Shown: piece by piece, positions 44,772 through 53,798 of the stretch
Layout of the letters: every line of letters starts with the position of its first letter
Numbering within the stretch: position 1 is the stretch's first letter
Notes under the pieces: generated by a model
The model's input: only the letters and a program-made list of their open reading frames with translations
Database searches by the model: none
Told to the model about the DNA's origin: nothing
Assembly (NCBI GenBank): GCA_016219545.1
Contig: JACRMH010000039.1
Coordinates: forward strand, 1-64,000
Length of the DNA stretch: 64,000 bases
Source: Chloroflexota bacterium
Lineage (GTDB): Bacteria; Chloroflexota; Anaerolineae; Anaerolineales; Villigracilaceae
Direction of reading: 5' to 3'
Position numbers and translations under genes: made by a program

Positions 44772-46577
44772 TTAATGTCCGCTTCCGGGCATGGGCGTCC
44801 CGTTGAATATTTCAGGAGCGTCTGGTCCTTCAACGATTAGGTATCCTGCCAACCCGCGTTGCAGGCGCGAGAGAGCATGGTCCACAAGGATATAGCGGCC
44901 GGGCACCTCGAGTTTGAACTCAACCATGGTCGCGCCGCCGGGCGGGACAAGCGTGGTCTGCACATCCGTAAGTGGATTGGAGGTCAGTGAAGCCTGGTCA
45001 AAGACGCGGTCGAAGATTTCGCCGATCACGTGGAAGGAGGATGTGAAATTGGGTCCGCCTACGCCGAAGAAAATTCTCACGGTTTCGCCAACGTTAGCCT
45101 TGAGCGGTTTTTGTGTGGTGAGTGAACCTACGGCTCCATTGAAGACAAAGTATTCAGGATTTTCGCCAAGCAGTTTATCCATATCGGTGGCTTGATGGCC
45201 TTGCACGCCGAATTTTCCTGCCGTATAGATCTCGCCTTGCATCACATAGAACTCGCGGTCTACAGGAGGAAGCCCGCCTTCGGGTTCAACGAGGATGAGC
45301 CCGTACATGCCGTTGGAAATATGATTGGCGACCATAGGTGTTGCGCAATGGTAGACAAACAGACCGGGGTTGATGGCTTTGGCTGTGAACATGGTCTCTT
45401 CGCCGGGCTTGGTCTGGGTCATGGTCGCGCCTCCGCCGGGACCGGTGACTGCGTGGAAATCAACGGAGTGATTCATCACACTGCCGGTTTTATTCTTCAT
45501 GTGGACTTCAAGGGTATCTCCCACGCGCACGCGGAAGAATGGCCCCGGGACCACTTCGTTGAATGTCCAATAAGTGTAGGTGGTCCCATCTGCAAGCTGA
45601 CCTTCCACCTCGACAGCTTCAAGGTTAATCACAACCGTGGTCGGCTCGCGGACGCCGATCGGAGCAGGCAGGTCAGCTGGGTCACGCACAATATCTGCGC
45701 CAGTGGCAGGAGCAGGCGTTGCGACAACTTCAGGCGCGGCAGTTGAACCACTTGCACTCGAATCAGAGAATGCGCCGGCCGGCAAACTATTGAGATATTG
45801 CACGATTGAGTTGAGCTCGTCAGGATTCAAAGTTTGCGATAATGTCGCGGGCATAACTCCAGCGGTACATGGTCCGGTGGGGCAGGTTGGCGCGAGGAAT
45901 ACATCGGGTTTCGTGATCGACTCGAGAATATATTCTTCAGCCGTCTTGGCGCTTCCTGAATATTTTCCGCTGTTGAAATGGTCCTGCGCCGAAGCAGGGA
46001 CATTCGTCAGGTCAGGGCCGACCGCGCCTTTTGCGTTTGGAATGCCCGAAATGGCGTGACAAGTCCCGCACATTCCTTTATCAAAGGCGGCGATCACGGG
46101 AGCCTGGCTCGGGTCGGTGTTGGTTGTGCTTTGAACATCGGCGGCAATGGGTTCGTCTGCACTGATGGATATAATTCCCTTCATACCCAGCTCGGCATGG
46201 TTCGAAACGCTATCATAGTATTCAAGTTCGCCGGCTGTAACGGGCACGGTGAATGTGACCGAGGTCTCTTCACCTTTTTCTTTTACCATCTCGGTGGCTG
46301 CATTGATACCTGTGAAAGTAATGTCATGCTGTCCCATGCCGCCATTAATGAGTGTAACTGTGATCACCTCGCCGGGCTTGGCGCTTAAAGTGGGATTTGC
46401 CTGCCCATTGATCTCATCACTGACACCCAGAAAGACCAGATTACCGTCTTTCATTTCCGTGGTCAACACATATTCCCTGCTTGCTATTTTGGCATTCGTG
46501 CCTGCGCAAGCAGCAACCAGTGCGGAAAAAAGAACGGACAACATCAGGAGTTTTACGAAAGATTTCATGTTATTCAC
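44772..46577 (-). CDS. nirK: Copper nitrite reductase NirK with N-terminal cupredoxin and central cytochrome c domains
   Basis: Cupredoxin-like N-terminus; CGTCHAISG heme motif; CuNIR ligands NHSVDFHA, FVYHCATPMVANHISNGMYG, LVDHAL. Confidence 0.9.
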   Translation of the reverse strand: MNNMKSFVKLLMLSVLFSALVAACAGTNAKIASREYVLTTEMKDGNLVFLGVSDEINGQANPTLSAKPGEVITVTLINGGMGQHDITFTGINAATEMVKEKGEETSVTFTVPVTAGELEYYDSVSNHAELGMKGIISISADEPIAADVQSTTNTDPSQAPVIAAFDKGMCGTCHAISGIPNAKGAVGPDLTNVPASAQDHFNSGKYSGSAKTAEEYILESITKPDVFLAPTCPTGPCTAGVMPATLSQTLNPDELNSIVQYLNSLPAGAFSDSSASGSTAAPEVVATPAPATGADIVRDPADLPAPIGVREPTTVVINLEAVEVEGQLADGTTYTYWTFNEVVPGPFFRVRVGDTLEVHMKNKTGSVMNHSVDFHAVTGPGGGATMTQTKPGEETMFTAKAINPGLFVYHCATPMVANHISNGMYGLILVEPEGGLPPVDREFYVMQGEIYTAGKFGVQGHQATDMDKLLGENPEYFVFNGAVGSLTTQKPLKANVGETVRIFFGVGGPNFTSSFHVIGEIFDRVFDQASLTSNPLTDVQTTLVPPGGATMVEFKLEVPGRYILVDHALSRLQRGLAGYLIVEGPDAPEIFNGTPMPGSGH

Positions 46578-46581
46578 CTCG

Positions 46582-46803
46582 TTAAGATTTTTGTATCGTT
46601 ATTCGGGAAAGTTCTGTAAGAAAAAGCTTTTCATCAAGGTTGTAAGAATTGATGACATCCCTCAGCGAGCAAAAGCGCGCCAGGCAGCAGCCCGCACAGA
46701 TCGTATGTTGGTCAATAAAAAATTTGACGGCCTTTGGGGTTAACTCCAAAAGGCTGGCAACGCTGGTCTCCATGAGCATTGAATTGTCATCTGTCATGGT
46801 CAT
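46582..46803 (-). CDS. DUF1858-like small protein
   Basis: VASLLELTPKAVKFFIDQHTICAGCCLARFCSLRDVINSYNLDEKLFLTEL; start MTMTDD. Confidence 0.7.
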   Translation of the reverse strand: MTMTDDNSMLMETSVASLLELTPKAVKFFIDQHTICAGCCLARFCSLRDVINSYNLDEKLFLTELSRITIQKS

Positions 46804-46830
46804 AGAATAGCCCTTTCCCCCGGTATTGTC

Positions 46831-46846
46831 TTTGCGCTGGCGCAAA
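46831..46846. promoter_or_regulatory. Candidate Crp/Fnr-family operator TTTGCGCTGGCGCAAA
   Basis: TTGCG-N4-CGCAA has the spacing of FNR-type boxes; lies between the crp/fnr gene and DUF1858-nirK. Confidence 0.55.
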
Positions 46847-46854
46847 TTATAAGC

Positions 46855-47553
46855 TTATTTTTCGAGTCCCTCCGCAATTCGAACGAGATCATGAGGCTTG
46901 AGCAGGCGGATCCGTTCTCGCCCGGTTTCAATGATGCCTTTCCGCTCCCAATCACTGAGCAGACGACTGACCGTGTAAAGGGTCGTGCCTGTCATTTCAG
47001 CCACATCCTGACGTGAGAAGGATAATTCAATGGCCGGTTCTTTTTCTGACCTGATGCCTGTCTGCCCGGCCAGGCGGATCAGCGCATTGGCCACTCGCTG
47101 TTCAACCCGTTCAGTTGCCAGCTCGCGATAACGCGCCTGCATCTCCTGAATATAGGATGTCATCAAGTTCATCAGGTCAAATGAAATATAAGGGCGGGTT
47201 TCAACGAACGAATGCAGGAAGCCGCTTTTAATGGCGAGCGCGGTGCAATTATCCAGGGCTTGGGCGCTTGCGGGGTAGGTTGCCTCTGCGCGGACAGCCC
47301 CCAGCGCGCCGAACATCTGCCATGAATAGATCGTCCGCAGGTTCACCTGTTGTCCGTTGGAATTCGACTGCATTAGCTTCACCTGTCCGTTGGTCAGCAC
47401 ATATAAATATTCCGCAGTGTCGCCTTGAAAGAAAAAATATCCGCCCTCTTCAATCGAACGCATAATGCTGTTTTGCAAAATGAGATCCAAGTCTGCTTCT
47501 GTTGCGTTTTGAAAGACGACAACCTGTTTCAAGTCCTTTGGCGAAATATCCAT
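46855..47553 (-). CDS. Crp/Fnr family transcriptional regulator
   Basis: cNMP-binding fold (YFFFQGDTAEYLYVLTNGQVKLMQ) plus HTH LSFSRQDVAEMTGTTLYTVSRLLSDWERKGII. Confidence 0.93.
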   Translation of the reverse strand: MDISPKDLKQVVVFQNATEADLDLILQNSIMRSIEEGGYFFFQGDTAEYLYVLTNGQVKLMQSNSNGQQVNLRTIYSWQMFGALGAVRAEATYPASAQALDNCTALAIKSGFLHSFVETRPYISFDLMNLMTSYIQEMQARYRELATERVEQRVANALIRLAGQTGIRSEKEPAIELSFSRQDVAEMTGTTLYTVSRLLSDWERKGIIETGRERIRLLKPHDLVRIAEGLEK

Positions 47554-47591
47554 GTTGTGATTTTACCCTTTTATCAAATGATAATATTCAC

Positions 47592-47653
47592 TTGACAAAA
47601 TTTGGAGACCGGCCTTATAGTAGGGCTGCCCACCCCCTATGGGGGGGGTAGCC
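47592..47653 (+). promoter_or_regulatory. csoR promoter and CsoR-type operator
   Basis: TTGACA (47592) and TATAGT (47616); GCCCACCCCCTATGGGGGGGGTAGC (47628-47652) G-tract dyad. Confidence 0.7.
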
Positions 47654-47675
47654 TGTTCTGAAAGTCGAGGTAACC

Positions 47676-47945
47676 ATGGAAAACGATAATACCCTTAGAA
47701 GATTGAAAACAGTTGAAGGCCACTTGCGCGGTGTGATCCGCATGGTTGAGGAGGATACTTATTGTATTGACGTGATCCGCCAGATACAGGCTATTGAAGG
47801 CGCACTCAATAAGGTCAGTTCGATTATCCTTGAAGACCACCTGAACTCGTGTGTGATCACAGCTATTCAAGGCAGCGATAAAAAAGAGCGCGAGCGCGTC
47901 TTGAAGGAAATTACCGAAGTATTTGAAATGTCTGCGAAAGTTTAA
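47676..47945 (+). CDS. csoR: CsoR/RcnR family copper-sensing repressor
   Basis: RLKTVEGHLRGVIRMVEEDTYCIDVIRQIQAIEGALNKVSSIILEDHLNSCV. Confidence 0.93.
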   Translation: MENDNTLRRLKTVEGHLRGVIRMVEEDTYCIDVIRQIQAIEGALNKVSSIILEDHLNSCVITAIQGSDKKERERVLKEITEVFEMSAKV

Positions 47946-47993
47946 CGTATGAAGTTAAACTTCAAAAAATATAACTTTAAGGAGAAATAAATC

Positions 47994-48212
47994 ATGACTA
48001 CAGTAACCTATTCCGTCCCCGCAATTTCCTGTGGACATTGCACTCATACGATCGAGACTGAAGTTAGCGATCTGCAGGGTGTCCAATCAGTAAAAGCAGA
48101 AATTGATTCCAAGAAGGTGACCATCACCTTTGCCGAACCCGCCAGTGAAGAGAAGATCAAGGCTTTGTTGACCGAGATCAATTACCCTGTTGAAAGCTTA
48201 ATCACTTTGTAA
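47994..48212 (+). CDS. CopZ-like HMA copper chaperone
   Basis: YSVPAISCGHCTHTIETEVSDLQGVQSVKAEIDSKKVTITF. Confidence 0.9.
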   Translation: MTTVTYSVPAISCGHCTHTIETEVSDLQGVQSVKAEIDSKKVTITFAEPASEEKIKALLTEINYPVESLITL

Positions 48213-48219
48213 GTGACGA

Positions 48220-48255
48220 GACCTGACAGGTCGCTTCGCGAAAACCTGTCAGGTC
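48220..48255. repeat. Perfect 12-bp inverted repeat GACCTGACAGGT..ACCTGTCAGGTC between copZ and copA
   Basis: 12-bp arms, 12-nt loop. Confidence 0.7.
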
Positions 48256-48272
48256 TATTGTAAGGATACGAT

Positions 48273-51200
48273 ATGCCAGAGACCAAACAATTAACCCTTC
48301 CCATTACAGGTATGACCTGCGCCAACTGTGTCGCCACGGTGGAGCGTAATCTTAAGAAGATGGATGGCGTCGAAAGCGCAGTGGTCAACCTCTCTTCAGA
48401 GCGCGCGACCGTAGATTTCAACTCCGCCAAACTTACGCTGACCGATGTCATTGCGCGAGTCAACCGCGCCGGCTATGGAGTCGCTACAGGTGAAGCCGAC
48501 CTTGTGATCAAACGCTTGTCGGATAACAATGATGCAACCCGCCTGGAAAAGGCACTCTCAAAACTTGAAGGCGTGCTCGAAGCAAAGGTGACTTTTACAA
48601 CCGAAAAGGCGCGTGTGAAGTATGTGCCGACCATCGTCACTCAGGCTGAGTTACGCCGTGCCGTGGTATCCGCCGGGTTTGAAGCCATGGAACTTGGCGG
48701 TCAGGCTGAGGATGCGGAAGCTGTTGCCCGCGAGCATGAGATCAATGAACAGCGTCATTTGCTCACCATTGGTTTGATCTTCACGGTTCCGCTTTTCCTG
48801 CTTTCGATGGGGAAGGACTTTGGTTTGCTGCCGGCCTTTTTCTATACAGGCGATACGATGGGTGGTATGCGAGAAGCACAGCCCTGGTTCGTCTGGCTGA
48901 TGCTTGCGCTTGCCCTCCCTGTTCAATTCTATGTTGGCTGGCAATATTATGTGGGTGCGTTCAAGGCGCTGCGCAATAAGTCCGCAAATATGGATGTGCT
49001 GATCGTAATGGGTTCATCGGCGGCTTTCTTCTATTCCCTGCCGATCACCTTTGGGCTGTTGGCGGGTCATGTCTATTATGAAACTGCCGCTGTCATTATT
49101 ACACTCATCAAACTTGGAAAGTATTTGGAGGCGCGTGCCAAGGGGCGTACTTCAGAAGCGATCAAAAAGTTGATGGGATTGCGTGCGAAGACTGCGCGTG
49201 TCATCCGGGATGGAATTGAAAGCGAAGTCCCTGCTGATGACGTTCGTGTAGGCGACGTAGTGATTGTCAAACCCGGTGAGACGATCCCCGTTGATGGAGT
49301 TGTCATGGAAGGAAGAAGTGCCATTGACGAGTCCATGCTGACGGGAGAATCCCTCCCTGTAGAAAAGAAGCCCGGCGATGCCGTAATCGGCGCGACTCTC
49401 AATAAACTGGGTATGCTCAAATTTGAAGCTACCAAAGTTGGCAAGGAAACCGCTCTGGCGCAGATCATCAAACTGGTGGAAGATGCGCAGGGCAGTAAGG
49501 CTCCCATTCAGAAACTCGCGGATCAGGTCTCGGCAATATTTGTTCCTTTTGTAATTGCGATTGCATCACTCACTTTTGCGGGCTGGTATTTCTTCGGACC
49601 CGCATTGCCAATTGATGCAAGTGTTGATAACTTTACACGCGCCTTGATCTACATGGTTGCGGTGCTGGTGATTGCCTGCCCCTGTGCGATGGGGCTTGCC
49701 ACTCCAACCGCCATTATGGTGGGCACTGGTAAAGGCGCAGAGATGGGTATCCTGTTCCGCACCAGTGAAGCATTGGAGCGCGCGGGACGAGTTAGTGTAG
49801 TTGTTTTGGATAAGACCGGGACGATCACGAAAGGTCAGCCCGCGGTTACGGATGTAGTAGTAAGTGGTAAATGGGAAGCGGAAGAAATATTAAGGCTGGC
49901 TGCTTCGGTCGAGAAGGGGAGTGAGCATCCATTGGGTGAGTCCATTTGGGCGGAGGCGACAACCCGCGGGTTGAAGTTAGTGGACCCCACCGGTTTTAAA
50001 GCAATGGCCGGGCATGGCGTGCAGGCCGAAGTCGAGGGAAGAAGCGTTATCGTTGGGAATATGAGAATGTTCCAGGCGCGCGGAATCCAATTAGGCGAAC
50101 TCGAATCCGCAGTGACACGTCTTCAGTCTGAAGCGAAGACAGCCATGCTGGTAGCAATTGATAACCAAGCCGCTGGGATTATTGCCGTAGCGGATACGAT
50201 CAAGGAAAGCTCGAAGGAAGCCATCGCGGACCTGCATCGCCTGGGTTTGAAAGTTGTGATGATCACAGGCGATAACCAGAAGACTGCCGAGGCTATCGCT
50301 AATCAGGTTGGGGTTGATGAAGTGTTAGCTGAAGTACTGCCTGAAGGTAAGTCATCTGAAGTAAAGAAATTGCAATCTGGAAAAAATGTGGTTGCCATGG
50401 TGGGGGATGGTGTGAACGATGCGCCTGCGCTTGCGCAGGCAGATGTGGGACTCGCGATCGGCACCGGTACGGATGTGGCCATGGCTGCTGCCCCCGTTAC
50501 ATTGATGAGCGGCGACCTGCGCGGTGTTGCGCGCACGATCTCTCTTTCGCGCGGAACGCTTGGTACGATCAGACAGAATTTATTTTGGGCGTTTTTCTAT
50601 AATATCGTGCTTATCCCTTTGGCCGCTCTCGGTTATCTTAACCCGATGCTTGCGGCCGGCGCGATGGCTTTTAGCAGTGTCCTTGTTGTTTCCAACAGCC
50701 TGCGCCTGCGAAATTATAAAATTGACACCATTGCTTTGCCAAAAACACCGGTGCGAAAAGCGCTTGAATTTGCGCCCATATTGGCGGGTGTGATCCTTAC
50801 ATTAATACTTTTTCTGAATTTCTCAAGAGGTTCTCTGGGACAGCAGCAAAATGGATTAGTGCCGTTTGCGATCTACCATGCCGTTCTTGATGAAAAACAA
50901 CCGATCATGTCTGGGATGCCAGTGACGCTTAATATTCAGATCCTTAATCAGTTTGGAAATCCGCTTACTGATTTTGCGCCTAATCAATTTGGCAGGATTG
51001 TGTATTATGCCTATGTCGCGGTTGTCCCCCGCGATTTGACTTCAATGCAAGCAGAACCGGTTGTGACGGATCCTTTTGCCATGGGAGTACTTGGCGGGAT
51101 GGGGGGGATGGGTTCATCGGCGGATGCTACCCCACAGCCAAAACCATCGGCGGCAGAGCAACAATCAACGCCTGTCTACATTCAGCCTGTAGTCACATTC

Positions 51201-51653
51201 CCGGAAGATGGGCAATATGTTGTGTTTGTGGATTTCCAACCTTCCGGCGGCAATAAAATGACCCTGGTTTTGCCTGTTGATGTGGGATCTGCCCAAACGA
51301 AACCCGCTGTCCTGCCTGCTGGAGAATCGCTAACTCAACCGAGCGGCGACCTGATGATGACATTGAAACATGATGGAATATTAAAGGCCGGTCAGCCCGC
51401 CATATTTACTTTTGATGCAATGGATGCTCAAGGGAATTTGATTTCGGGTGAGATCAATCTGTCATCGGGAAGCCATTTGACTTTGTATGCCATAGATGAA
51501 GGACTAACAACATTTTTGAGACCGGAACTCATTGACCCCAACAGTTTACAATTCTCAACCACCTTCCCAAACCCGGGCAAGTACAAGGTTTGGTTTGAGT
51601 ATCGGTATGCCAACAAATCACAGCAAGTTGCATTTGTTATTGATGTCAAGTAA
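48273..51653 (+). CDS. copA: Cu(+)-exporting P-type ATPase with about 300-residue C-terminal extension
   Basis: HMA GMTCANC, CPC motif [34 protein letters not shown]; extension begins near [10 protein letters not shown]. Confidence 0.95.
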   Translation: MPETKQLTLPITGMTCANCVATVERNLKKMDGVESAVVNLSSERATVDFNSAKLTLTDVIARVNRAGYGVATGEADLVIKRLSDNNDATRLEKALSKLEGVLEAKVTFTTEKARVKYVPTIVTQAELRRAVVSAGFEAMELGGQAEDAEAVAREHEINEQRHLLTIGLIFTVPLFLLSMGKDFGLLPAFFYTGDTMGGMREAQPWFVWLMLALALPVQFYVGWQYYVGAFKALRNKSANMDVLIVMGSSAAFFYSLPITFGLLAGHVYYETAAVIITLIKLGKYLEARAKGRTSEAIKKLMGLRAKTARVIRDGIESEVPADDVRVGDVVIVKPGETIPVDGVVMEGRSAIDESMLTGESLPVEKKPGDAVIGATLNKLGMLKFEATKVGKETALAQIIKLVEDAQGSKAPIQKLADQVSAIFVPFVIAIASLTFAGWYFFGPALPIDASVDNFTRALIYMVAVLVIACPCAMGLATPTAIMVGTGKGAEMGILFRTSEALERAGRVSVVVLDKTGTITKGQPAVTDVVVSGKWEAEEILRLAASVEKGSEHPLGESIWAEATTRGLKLVDPTGFKAMAGHGVQAEVEGRSVIVGNMRMFQARGIQLGELESAVTRLQSEAKTAMLVAIDNQAAGIIAVADTIKESSKEAIADLHRLGLKVVMITGDNQKTAEAIANQVGVDEVLAEVLPEGKSSEVKKLQSGKNVVAMVGDGVNDAPALAQADVGLAIGTGTDVAMAAAPVTLMSGDLRGVARTISLSRGTLGTIRQNLFWAFFYNIVLIPLAALGYLNPMLAAGAMAFSSVLVVSNSLRLRNYKIDTIALPKTPVRKALEFAPILAGVILTLILFLNFSRGSLGQQQNGLVPFAIYHAVLDEKQPIMSGMPVTLNIQILNQFGNPLTDFAPNQFGRIVYYAYVAVVPRDLTSMQAEPVVTDPFAMGVLGGMGGMGSSADATPQPKPSAAEQQSTPVYIQPVVTFPEDGQYVVFVDFQPSGGNKMTLVLPVDVGSAQTKPAVLPAGESLTQPSGDLMMTLKHDGILKAGQPAIFTFDAMDAQGNLISGEINLSSGSHLTLYAIDEGLTTFLRPELIDPNSLQFSTTFPNPGKYKVWFEYRYANKSQQVAFVIDVK

Positions 51654-51660
51654 AAAATAA

Positions 51661-51681
51661 GGTCAGGCAATTTGCCTGACC
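51661..51681. terminator. Bidirectional terminator between copA and the SCO1 gene
   Basis: GGTCAGGCAATTTGCCTGACC. Confidence 0.65.
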
Positions 51682-51735
51682 TTAAAAATACGATACAAAT
51701 TTTGCTATGAATGGTTGAAAAATTATGATGAGGGT

Positions 51736-52320
51736 TTATTTCTCTGCCAAAAGAACTGTTATATCCGAAGCAATATCGTCGGAGGTTGCTTCAGGTGAAA
51801 AGATTTCACGCAGATTGCCCTTCTTATCAATCACGTAGGTATAACTTGAGTGTGTTTCGCCGCCATCCATGATCGTAACGCCGTAATCCTGCCATACTTT
51901 TGTTAATTCATCGGATGTGCCCAGCAGCCCAAGAAAATCCGGATTGAAGTTTTCCATGAATTCCTTCATGGATTGAGGAGTGTCTCTAACAGGGTCAGTA
52001 CTGACCATAACAACCACTACATCTTTTGAAGTGGCACCAGCCGTTTCAAGGGCTTGTCTAATGAGCGCCAATGTTGCCGGACATTCATCAACGCAGTTTG
52101 AAAAGCCAAAGAAGACCAGTGCGACCTTTCCGCTGTATGCATTAAGCTGGAAAGGCTGTCCATTGTGGTCCGTCAAAATAATATCGGCGGCGGCAGTCGT
52201 TGGTGAGATGACCTCACCCTTGAGGGCGGGCGCTCCGCAGGATGCCATTAAGATCATTATGATTAATGCGAGTGTTGTAATTCTGAGTGAAAGCGTTTTG
52301 TTTTGCACTGGAAACTCCAA
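51736..52320 (-). CDS. SCO1/SenC/PrrC family copper-binding protein
   Basis: VALVFFGFSNCVDECPATLALI..VVVVMVSTDPVRDTPQSMKEFMENFNPDFLGL. Confidence 0.94.
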   Translation of the reverse strand: MEFPVQNKTLSLRITTLALIIMILMASCGAPALKGEVISPTTAAADIILTDHNGQPFQLNAYSGKVALVFFGFSNCVDECPATLALIRQALETAGATSKDVVVVMVSTDPVRDTPQSMKEFMENFNPDFLGLLGTSDELTKVWQDYGVTIMDGGETHSSYTYVIDKKGNLREIFSPEATSDDIASDITVLLAEK

Positions 52321-52360
52321 ATGATAGAATGGGTTGTGTAGATTTGAGAAGTGTAGATAA

Positions 52361-52392
52361 TATACGATAAATTTACCTAAATTTATCGTATA
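52361..52392. promoter_or_regulatory. Perfect 14-bp inverted repeat TATACGATAAATTT-ACCT-AAATTTATCGTATA
   Basis: Lies between divergent SCO1 and HTH-NosL-like genes, 6 bp before the ATG at 52399. Confidence 0.85.
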
Positions 52393-52398
52393 TGCTGA

Positions 52399-52959
52399 AT
52401 GGAGTCAAGCATGAAGAATTTGTCACCCCGTCAACAAGAAATTTTAAAGCTCATAAAACAAAAGGGAAATTTATCTGTGGAGGAAATTCAGAAAGCAATC
52501 GGTATCTCTCAAGCGACAGCTTATCGAGAGATTCAAGAGCTTTCCCGAATGGGGTTGGGGGCCAAGATCCCTGGTGGTATTAGCCAGATCGAAAACTCCC
52601 CTACCCGCTGTGTCCAATGCAGAGGCGAAACAAATGCAAGGACTCTGTTCATTATTGAACTAAAGGATGGTGAAAAATTATCCGCTTGCTGTTCACACTG
52701 CGGAATGATGGCGCTTGCGAACAATCCAAACGTCAGCACAGCCATGACCGTTGATTTTATCTATGGGAAAATGCTAAATGTAAGTCAGGCTTGGTATGTG
52801 TTGAATAGCAACGTAGTTCTTTGCTGCAGCCCGTCCATTCTGAGTTTCTCAAGCCGTGAGGATGCAATCCGTTTCACTCAGGGATTTGAAGGCGAAGTAA
52901 TGGATTTTCCAAATGCCCAAAAAAACCTTAATCAGATGATGACATTAATCCAGCTTTGA
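52399..52959 (+). CDS. DeoR-like HTH regulator fused to a Cys-rich NosL-like domain
   Basis: LSPRQQEILKLIKQKGNLSVEEIQKAIGISQATAYREIQEL; CVQC, CCSHCGMM, VDFIYGKMLNVSQAWYVLNSNVVLCCSPSILSFSSREDAIRFTQGFEGEVMDF. Confidence 0.75.
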   Translation: MESSMKNLSPRQQEILKLIKQKGNLSVEEIQKAIGISQATAYREIQELSRMGLGAKIPGGISQIENSPTRCVQCRGETNARTLFIIELKDGEKLSACCSHCGMMALANNPNVSTAMTVDFIYGKMLNVSQAWYVLNSNVVLCCSPSILSFSSREDAIRFTQGFEGEVMDFPNAQKNLNQMMTLIQL

Positions 52960-52997
52960 TCTAAAACGTATCAGTAAGAACCCTATACATGACAATA

Positions 52998-53038
52998 AAA
53001 AATCCACTTGAGATTTCAACCTCAAGCGGATTTTTTTT
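52998..53038. terminator. Bidirectional terminator
   Basis: AAAAAATCCACTTGAGATTTCAACCTCAAGCGGATTTTTTTT. Confidence 0.8.
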
Positions 53039-53051
53039 GCATCCAGAATGA

Positions 53052-53504
53052 TCATTCCATGCGTACTTCAACAGGGATCGTGATCGAACCTGATTTTTCG
53101 AAAACCAAAGTTAAGTCAATTGTTGCTCCGGGCTTGAATTGATCATCCTTCTTCATGATGCACATGATGTGCAAACCGCCGCTCTTCAACTCGACCTGTC
53201 CACTTGCCGGGACTTCAATAGGTTTATCCATCAAATTCATACCCATCGTGCCATCGCTCTTCATTACTGTCTCATGCAGTTCGATGGATCCACACGCCGG
53301 GCTTGAACCGGATACCAAATTGTCGGTTGCACTGCCGCTATTCTTGATGATCAGGAAAATTCCGCCCGCAGTGGGCATATCCATGGATGGACGCCCCCAC
53401 GCGCTTTCGACTGTTATGGATGGGACAGCCGCAGGCGCGCACCCCGCCATCATGGAAATCAACAGCAAACCCAGAACCAACCCGCGCAATAAACTTGATT
53501 TCAT
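53052..53504 (-). CDS. PCu(A)C-type periplasmic copper chaperone (lipoprotein)
   Basis: VESAWGRPSMDMPTAGGIFLIIKNSGSATDNLVSGSSPACGSIELHETVM..VELKSGGLHIM. Confidence 0.92.
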   Translation of the reverse strand: MKSSLLRGLVLGLLLISMMAGCAPAAVPSITVESAWGRPSMDMPTAGGIFLIIKNSGSATDNLVSGSSPACGSIELHETVMKSDGTMGMNLMDKPIEVPASGQVELKSGGLHIMCIMKKDDQFKPGATIDLTLVFEKSGSITIPVEVRME

Positions 53505-53798
53505 TTTAGCCTCCTAATTCAAATCTGATGAATTTTTATGATACATAACCAAACTAATCTGACTTGTTGTCTGTGCTTCCCTTTTTTTGAATCTCTCATG
53601 TATAATCAAGCCTGATAAAATCAGATAATTTTATACAAGTCTATCATTTTTTATTTGTTGCCGCAAGATAGGATTTTGTTTCTTCACAGAATTCGCCATA
53701 GAAAAGAATCTGATTTTGTTATATAAACTCATAAATTGCTGTCAAATTGATTGAGTACAAAAAACATCAAATTCAAAAAATGATCCTCGAGGAATCAC

